DNA from: Neomelitea salexigens DSM 19753
GTDB taxonomy: Bacteria > Pseudomonadota > Gammaproteobacteria > Pseudomonadales > Spongiibacteraceae
Direction: 5' to 3'
DNA length: 64,000 bases
NCBI RefSeq assembly: GCF_000422345.1
Contig: NZ_AULP01000009.1
Coordinates: forward strand, 1 to 64,000
Shown here: positions 59,676 to 64,000 of the stretch, one piece after another
How positions within the stretch are numbered: position 1 is the stretch's first letter
Layout: each line of letters starts with the position of its first letter
Made by a program: the position numbers and the translations under genes
Notes under the pieces: model-generated
Seen by the model: only the letters and a program-made list of their open reading frames with translations
Database searches by the model: none
What the model was told of the DNA's origin: nothing

Positions 59676-62050
59676 AGTGTGGTGTTTCCAGGAAGCGTGA
59701 CTTCCCCGTTAGCTGGCTACTTTTTCTCGCCGCAGTGAGTGCCCTGTTAGCTGCCTGCGGTGGCAGCTCTTCACCCTCTGGCACAACGCCAAGCCCGGTA
59801 AGCCAACATTGCGGCGAGCTTAGCGAACGACCGTGGTGTGACGTCTCGCTATCAGCCGCGCAGCGCGCGGAATTGTTGGTGTCCGCAATGAACCTGGAGC
59901 AGAAAATTGATTACCTCGCGGGAGACGATCCCCAGGCCTCGGCCAGTGGTGACCCCTATGTCGGTATCGTCAATGGTATCGATGCCCTGGGCATCCCGCC
60001 GCTGAGAATGAGCGACGGCCCGGTTGGCGTGCGCGGTAGTCCGGCCACGGCGATGCCGATACCTCTGGCCTTGGCGGCAAGTTTTAACCCGGCGTTAGCG
60101 CGTGAAACCGGCGCGGCGATCGCCAATGAAGTGCGTAACAAGGGTAATGATCTTGTTCATGCGCCGGTGGCCGATTTAGTGCGCAACCCCTTGGCGGGTC
60201 GCAGCTTCGAAACCTTTGGCGAGGATCCCCTGCTGGCAACACGAATGGTTGTGGAGTGGGTGAAAGGTAGCCAAGCCCAGGGCGTAATGGCCAATATCAA
60301 ACACTATTTGATGAACACCCAAGAGGGCATCGTTAGTGTGCCGCCCGTCGCTGCGGTGGTGGGTGGTCGCTCGGTGGTGAATGCGGTGGTGGATGAGCGC
60401 AGTATGCGCGAGTTGTATATGCCGCCCTACGAAGCCGCGGTGAAGGAGGCAAATGTTGCTTCGGTAATGTGCGCTTATAACTACGTGAATGGTGCTCCAG
60501 CGTGTTCTTCAGAGTACTTGTTGAAAAGCGTATTACGCGATGAATGGGGGTTTGACGGCTTTTTAGTTACCGACTACTTCTTTGCCCAGAAGGATACGGT
60601 GCAAACTGCAAATGCCTCGCCCATGATCGAAATGCCCTACGGCGTATTTTTCTCACAGCCTTTGTTACAGGCAGCTGTGCAATCTGGCGCAGTGCCCGAG
60701 CAGGTTCTGGACGACAACCTTACCCAGATATTTCGGCGCTTGTTCAGTGTCGGTTTTTTTGACCGCCCCCGTTATCAACGCAACGACGACAATATCGACC
60801 AGGCGGCCCATGCGGCATTGGCACAAGATGTTGCCGAGCAGGGGGCGGTGTTGCTGCGCAATGAAGGGGTGTTGCCGTTGAGCGATGATGTTCGCCGCAT
60901 CGCAGTGATCGGCGCGTCGGCGCAAACGCGCCCGAGCGGCGGTGGTTCCTCTTTTGTCACGCCATTTCGTTTTAAAACGCCACTCGAGGCGTTAAGGGAA
61001 CGGGCGGGCGAAGATGTAGAAGTTTCGTACTATGATGGCGGTGATATCGCTGCCGCAGTAGCGGGCGCCGCCGAGGCAGATGTCGCACTGGTGTTTGCCA
61101 GCAATTTGGCAACCGAGGGCAGCGACCGTTTTTGTTTGGCACTCGACTGCACACTCGCCGATGCGCCTGACTCCCTATTGCTAAACAACCTCCAAGGGGG
61201 AGCCCCCACCTTATTGGATCAGCTGACAGATCCGGTATTTGCCAGTTCGCCAATACGCGAGGTACTTGATCAACTGTTTGCGCCGCTGCTGTTAGGCGCG
61301 CCGTTGCTGCCGGTGTCTCACGACAACCAGGATGCATTAATCACAGCGGTGGCGGCAGCAAATCGCGATTCCGTGGTGGTGTTACAAAATTCGGGGGCGG
61401 TGCTCACGCCGTGGCGCGAGCAGGTTAACGCGCTATTGCAGGTCTGGTACCCAGGGCAGGAGGGCGGTAGTGCCATCGCCCGGCTGCTGTTTGGCGATAC
61501 CGACCCCGGCGGCCGCCTGCCGCTGAGCTTTCCGGAAGAGGAGCTGGACAACCCTGTTGCCGGAGACCCTCGGCGCTACCCGGGCCTCGCCAATCAAGCG
61601 GAGCATAGTGAAGGGGTTTTTATCGGCTATCGTTGGTTTGATCAGCAATCGCGTGAGCCCGCCTACCCCTTCGGCTACGGTTTGTCATATAGCGAGTATT
61701 CGTTGACGGACTTGCGAGTTGAGCGCGACGAGGGTGGGGTTGTGGTAACGGCGCGGGCGAGCAATATCGGCGACCGCGCCGGTTGGGTGGTGCCGCAGCT
61801 ATATGTTGGCCTGCCAAGCCCGGCTGCTGGTATTGAGCAGCCGCCGTGGGCGCTAAAAGACTTCTCCAAGCATTGGTTGGCACCGGGCGAGTCAGCAAGC
61901 CTGCGCTATCAGCTTAGCCCACGGGATTTGAGCTATTGGGATCAAAGCGGCAAAGACTGGGCCATGGTGGCCGGTGACTACCAATTCGCGCTGGGCTGGT
62001 CCTCTCGCGACCGTGTTATGCAACGGCAGCTATCGCTGGGTGGCCTGTGA
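59672..62050 (+). CDS. Glycoside hydrolase family 3 lipoprotein (beta-glucosidase-like)
   Basis: A 792-residue lipoprotein (LLAACGG lipobox) with GH3 N-terminal TIM barrel (LGIPPLRMSDGPVGVRG, NDLVHAPVADLVRNPLAGRSFETFGEDP, ANIKHYLMNTQEG), GH3 C-terminal domain (EQGAVLLRNEGVLPLSDD, LQVWYPGQEGGSAIARLLFGDTDPGGRLPLSF) and a fibronectin-III-like end (YPFGYGLSYSEYSL). The nucleophile is Asp 301 in GFLVTDYFF, where SDW is usual. A set of GH3 enzymes on plant-type glycosides or glycosylated steroids/terpenoids has this look; the coupled esterase suggests an acylated glycoside. Confidence 0.88.
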   Translation: MKCGVSRKRDFPVSWLLFLAAVSALLAACGGSSSPSGTTPSPVSQHCGELSERPWCDVSLSAAQRAELLVSAMNLEQKIDYLAGDDPQASASGDPYVGIVNGIDALGIPPLRMSDGPVGVRGSPATAMPIPLALAASFNPALARETGAAIANEVRNKGNDLVHAPVADLVRNPLAGRSFETFGEDPLLATRMVVEWVKGSQAQGVMANIKHYLMNTQEGIVSVPPVAAVVGGRSVVNAVVDERSMRELYMPPYEAAVKEANVASVMCAYNYVNGAPACSSEYLLKSVLRDEWGFDGFLVTDYFFAQKDTVQTANASPMIEMPYGVFFSQPLLQAAVQSGAVPEQVLDDNLTQIFRRLFSVGFFDRPRYQRNDDNIDQAAHAALAQDVAEQGAVLLRNEGVLPLSDDVRRIAVIGASAQTRPSGGGSSFVTPFRFKTPLEALRERAGEDVEVSYYDGGDIAAAVAGAAEADVALVFASNLATEGSDRFCLALDCTLADAPDSLLLNNLQGGAPTLLDQLTDPVFASSPIREVLDQLFAPLLLGAPLLPVSHDNQDALITAVAAANRDSVVVLQNSGAVLTPWREQVNALLQVWYPGQEGGSAIARLLFGDTDPGGRLPLSFPEEELDNPVAGDPRRYPGLANQAEHSEGVFIGYRWFDQQSREPAYPFGYGLSYSEYSLTDLRVERDEGGVVVTARASNIGDRAGWVVPQLYVGLPSPAAGIEQPPWALKDFSKHWLAPGESASLRYQLSPRDLSYWDQSGKDWAMVAGDYQFALGWSSRDRVMQRQLSLGGL

Positions 62051-62078
62051 GTGCAGTTTACGGCGCTTGCTGCTAGAG

Positions 62079-62095
62079 TGTATTCACTGAATACA
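62079..62095. promoter_or_regulatory. Palindrome TGTATTC-ACT-GAATACA, operator candidate
   Basis: Perfect 7-bp arms in the 97-base gap before the molybdopterin oxidoreductase gene. Its shape fits a TetR- or MarR-type repressor site. A second small stem, TGCGCG-ATGG-CGCGCA, follows at 62099-62114. Confidence 0.5.
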
Positions 62096-62147
62096 TTGTG
62101 CGCGATGGCGCGCAGATAATAATAAGCGTGTGCAAGAGAGGCCTGTT

Positions 62148-64000
62148 ATGCCGCGATCCGGTACGTTTTATCGAACCTGTAACCTCTGTGAAGCCATGTG
62201 CGGTGTGGCGATAACGCTGGAAGAGGAGCAGATTATCGCGATAAAAGGGGATGAAAACGACCCTTTTAGTCGCGGCCATATCTGCCCCAAAGCGCTGGCT
62301 CTAAAAGACCTGTATGAAGACCCCGATCGCCTGCGCAAGCCGATGGAAAAGCGCGATGGCCAGTGGCATGAGCTGGAGTGGGAGGAGGCGCTGGATAAAG
62401 TTGCCGAGCGTATGCGCAGTCTCCAAGAGGAGCATGGGAAGGATGCACTTGGGGTCTATTTGGGCAACCCAAATGTGCATAATCTGGGTGGAACCCTGCT
62501 CAACGGCGGCTTTTTGCGCGCGCTGAAAACGCGCAATAAATTTTCTGCGACGTCGGTAGATCAACTGCCCCACCATATGGTCGCCTGGAAACTGTTCGGG
62601 CATCAATTGCGCATCCCTGTTCCCGACATCGATCGCAGTGATTATTTTGTCATTATGGGCGGCAACCCGCTTGCGTCGAATGGCAGCATTATGAGTGTGG
62701 CAGACGTGCGCGGTCGGCTAAAGCAGGTAAGGCAGCGCGGCAAAGTGGTGGTGATTGACCCGCGGCGAAGCCAAACGGCAGAGCTGGCTAATGAGCATCA
62801 CTTTATACGCCCGGGTAGCGATGTACTGCTCCTCTTGGCCATGTTGAATCACTTGTTTGTCTCAGAGCAGGTGACGGCCGGTCACTATCGCAGTTTGCTC
62901 GATAGCGACCCAATGGCGCTAAAACCGCATTTTGATGCCTACACTCCCGAGCGGGTGGCGGAACATATTGGCATCAGTGCCGCCGATATTCGCAGACTCG
63001 TCGACGAGTTTTGCGCGGCCGAGGCGCCGGTGCTGTACGGGCGCATGGGCGTGTCGGTGCAGGAGTTTGGCGCGCTGTGTCAGTACTTGATTATGCTGTT
63101 CAACGTGCTGACCGGGACTCTCGATAGCCCCGGCGGCTTGATGTTCACCACGCCCGCAGCCGATATTTTGCCCCAGACTGGGCGCGGAAATATGGGGCGC
63201 TTTCACAGCCGGGTTCGTCAGCTACCAGAATTTAATGGCGAGCTGCCGGTCTCGACGCTGGCAGAGGAAATTACCACCCCCGGTGAAGGCCAGATTAAAG
63301 GCATGGTGCTGATCGCGGGGAACCCCGTACTGTCGACGCCCAATGGCGACCAGTTAGATAAGGCCTTTGCCAGCTTGGACTTACTGGTGTCGGTAGACTT
63401 CTATCTAAATGAAAGCAGTCGCCATGCCGATTTTATTTTGCCGCCAGTCAGCCCGCTTGAGCGCGAGCATTTCGATGTAATTTTTAATCTGTTGGCGGTG
63501 CGCAACAATGTTCGCTATGCGCCAGCATTATTTCCTCCCGGTGCTGATGCCCGCCACGACTGGCAAATTTTGTTGGGGCTGCGGGACCGCCTGGCACCGC
63601 CCCGCTCGCTGAAGGAACGGCTGAGCCGCCGCGTTGAACAACGCCTCGGGCCAAGCGGTCTGTTGGCCTTCCTATTGCGTCGGGGCCCCTACGGCGCAGG
63701 TTTGCATCCCTTTAAGGGACTGACTCTTTCCAAGCTCAAATCCGCCCCACACGGTATTGATCTGGGGCCGCTCCAGCAGCAGTTGCCGAAGGGGCTGTTT
63801 CACAAAGATAAGCGAATTCACTTGAGCGCGGCGTTTTTCCTGGCGGACCTACCCCGTGTTGAGCAACGCTTCTTCGAACAACAACGCGCAGCAACATTCT
63901 TACTTATCGGCCGCCGGGATGTGCGTAGCAATAATTCTTGGCTGCACAATAGCCAGCGCTTGGTGAAAGGGAAGTCGCGCTGCACGGTATTGGTTCACCC
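62148..64000 (+). CDS. Molybdopterin oxidoreductase, N-terminal part (runs off the window)
   Basis: The first 617 codons of a Mo/W-bis-MGD enzyme of the DMSO reductase superfamily. CNLCEAMC plus GHICPKA gives the N-terminal [4Fe-4S] cluster. ICPKALALKDLYEDPDRL, LPHHMVAWKLFG and VVIDPRRSQTAELANEHHFIRPGSDVLLLLAML are typical. There is no Tat signal, so it is cytoplasmic. No SelCys or Cys is seen in the position used by formate dehydrogenases. AAGAGAG 7 bases before the ATG supports the start. Substrate unknown; similar genes occur near fatty-acid and steroid catabolism. Confidence 0.88.
   Translation, partial: MPRSGTFYRTCNLCEAMCGVAITLEEEQIIAIKGDENDPFSRGHICPKALALKDLYEDPDRLRKPMEKRDGQWHELEWEEALDKVAERMRSLQEEHGKDALGVYLGNPNVHNLGGTLLNGGFLRALKTRNKFSATSVDQLPHHMVAWKLFGHQLRIPVPDIDRSDYFVIMGGNPLASNGSIMSVADVRGRLKQVRQRGKVVVIDPRRSQTAELANEHHFIRPGSDVLLLLAMLNHLFVSEQVTAGHYRSLLDSDPMALKPHFDAYTPERVAEHIGISAADIRRLVDEFCAAEAPVLYGRMGVSVQEFGALCQYLIMLFNVLTGTLDSPGGLMFTTPAADILPQTGRGNMGRFHSRVRQLPEFNGELPVSTLAEEITTPGEGQIKGMVLIAGNPVLSTPNGDQLDKAFASLDLLVSVDFYLNESSRHADFILPPVSPLEREHFDVIFNLLAVRNNVRYAPALFPPGADARHDWQILLGLRDRLAPPRSLKERLSRRVEQRLGPSGLLAFLLRRGPYGAGLHPFKGLTLSKLKSAPHGIDLGPLQQQLPKGLFHKDKRIHLSAAFFLADLPRVEQRFFEQQRAATFLLIGRRDVRSNNSWLHNSQRLVKGKSRCTVLVH

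Overview
The window looks like chromosomal DNA of a marine, Gram-negative gammaproteobacterium. Signs are Wza/TonB/lipoprotein outer-membrane logic, a YbiT-type ABC-F protein very close to the enterobacterial one, and a LuxO-like regulator. A Cellvibrionales/Spongiibacteraceae-like host is my guess from gene style only. No rRNA, tRNA, CRISPR array, transposase or integrase is visible.

Layout. (1) 1-5734: Tad/Flp pilus assembly genes (cpaB, cpaF/tadA, tadB, tadC) with prepilin-like proteins. (2) 5750-20333: exopolysaccharide (EPS) locus in two facing halves. Rightward: Wzx-like flippase, priming sugar transferase, GT2, a membrane protein, a WG-repeat protein and a lipoprotein. Leftward: wza, a Wzz/Wzc-like co-polymerase, Wzy-like polymerase, pyruvyl transferase and GT2, plus a separate WecG-type gene. 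(3) 20438-28997: signalling block with a CHASE-PAS histidine kinase, an EAL phosphodiesterase, a hybrid PAS kinase with REC and Hpt domains, a REC-Hpt protein and a LuxO-like sigma54 activator. (4) 29030-39141: thiolase, FadD-like ligase, carotenoid/stilbene-type oxygenase, tandem HxlR regulator, SMP-30-like lipoprotein, DUF1295 reductase and a TonB-dependent receptor, probably for uptake and breakdown of a hydrophobic compound. (5) 39995-47745: Fur-type site followed by a complete heme-uptake operon (hemP, receptor, tonB, hmuS, exbB, exbD, hmuT, hmuU, hmuV). (6) 48014-64000: mixed genes: LLM oxidoreductase/TetR pair, ybiT, a FedB-like membrane protein with a cupredoxin, an M19-like lipoprotein, a queuosine-precursor transporter, an SDR, an esterase plus GH3 lipoprotein pair, and the start of a molybdopterin oxidoreductase.

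The main discovery is a regulatory circuit joining regions 2 and 3. Six copies of a palindrome matching the known Vibrio LuxO operator (TTGCA-WWW-TGCAA) lie only in intergenic gaps of 5.7-26.7 kb. Each sits 80-102 bp upstream of a good -24/-12 sigma54 promoter. These promoters face the flippase, the priming transferase, the wza operon, the WecG gene, the EAL gene and the REC-Hpt/luxO operon. The spacings fall near 80, 90 and 101 bp, about one helical turn apart. The LuxO-like protein is encoded at the end of the block. The inference is a self-regulating LuxO-type phosphorelay that switches on EPS synthesis and c-di-GMP turnover directly, with no Qrr small RNA seen in between.

Functions are read from sequence motifs and remembered families; no database search was run.
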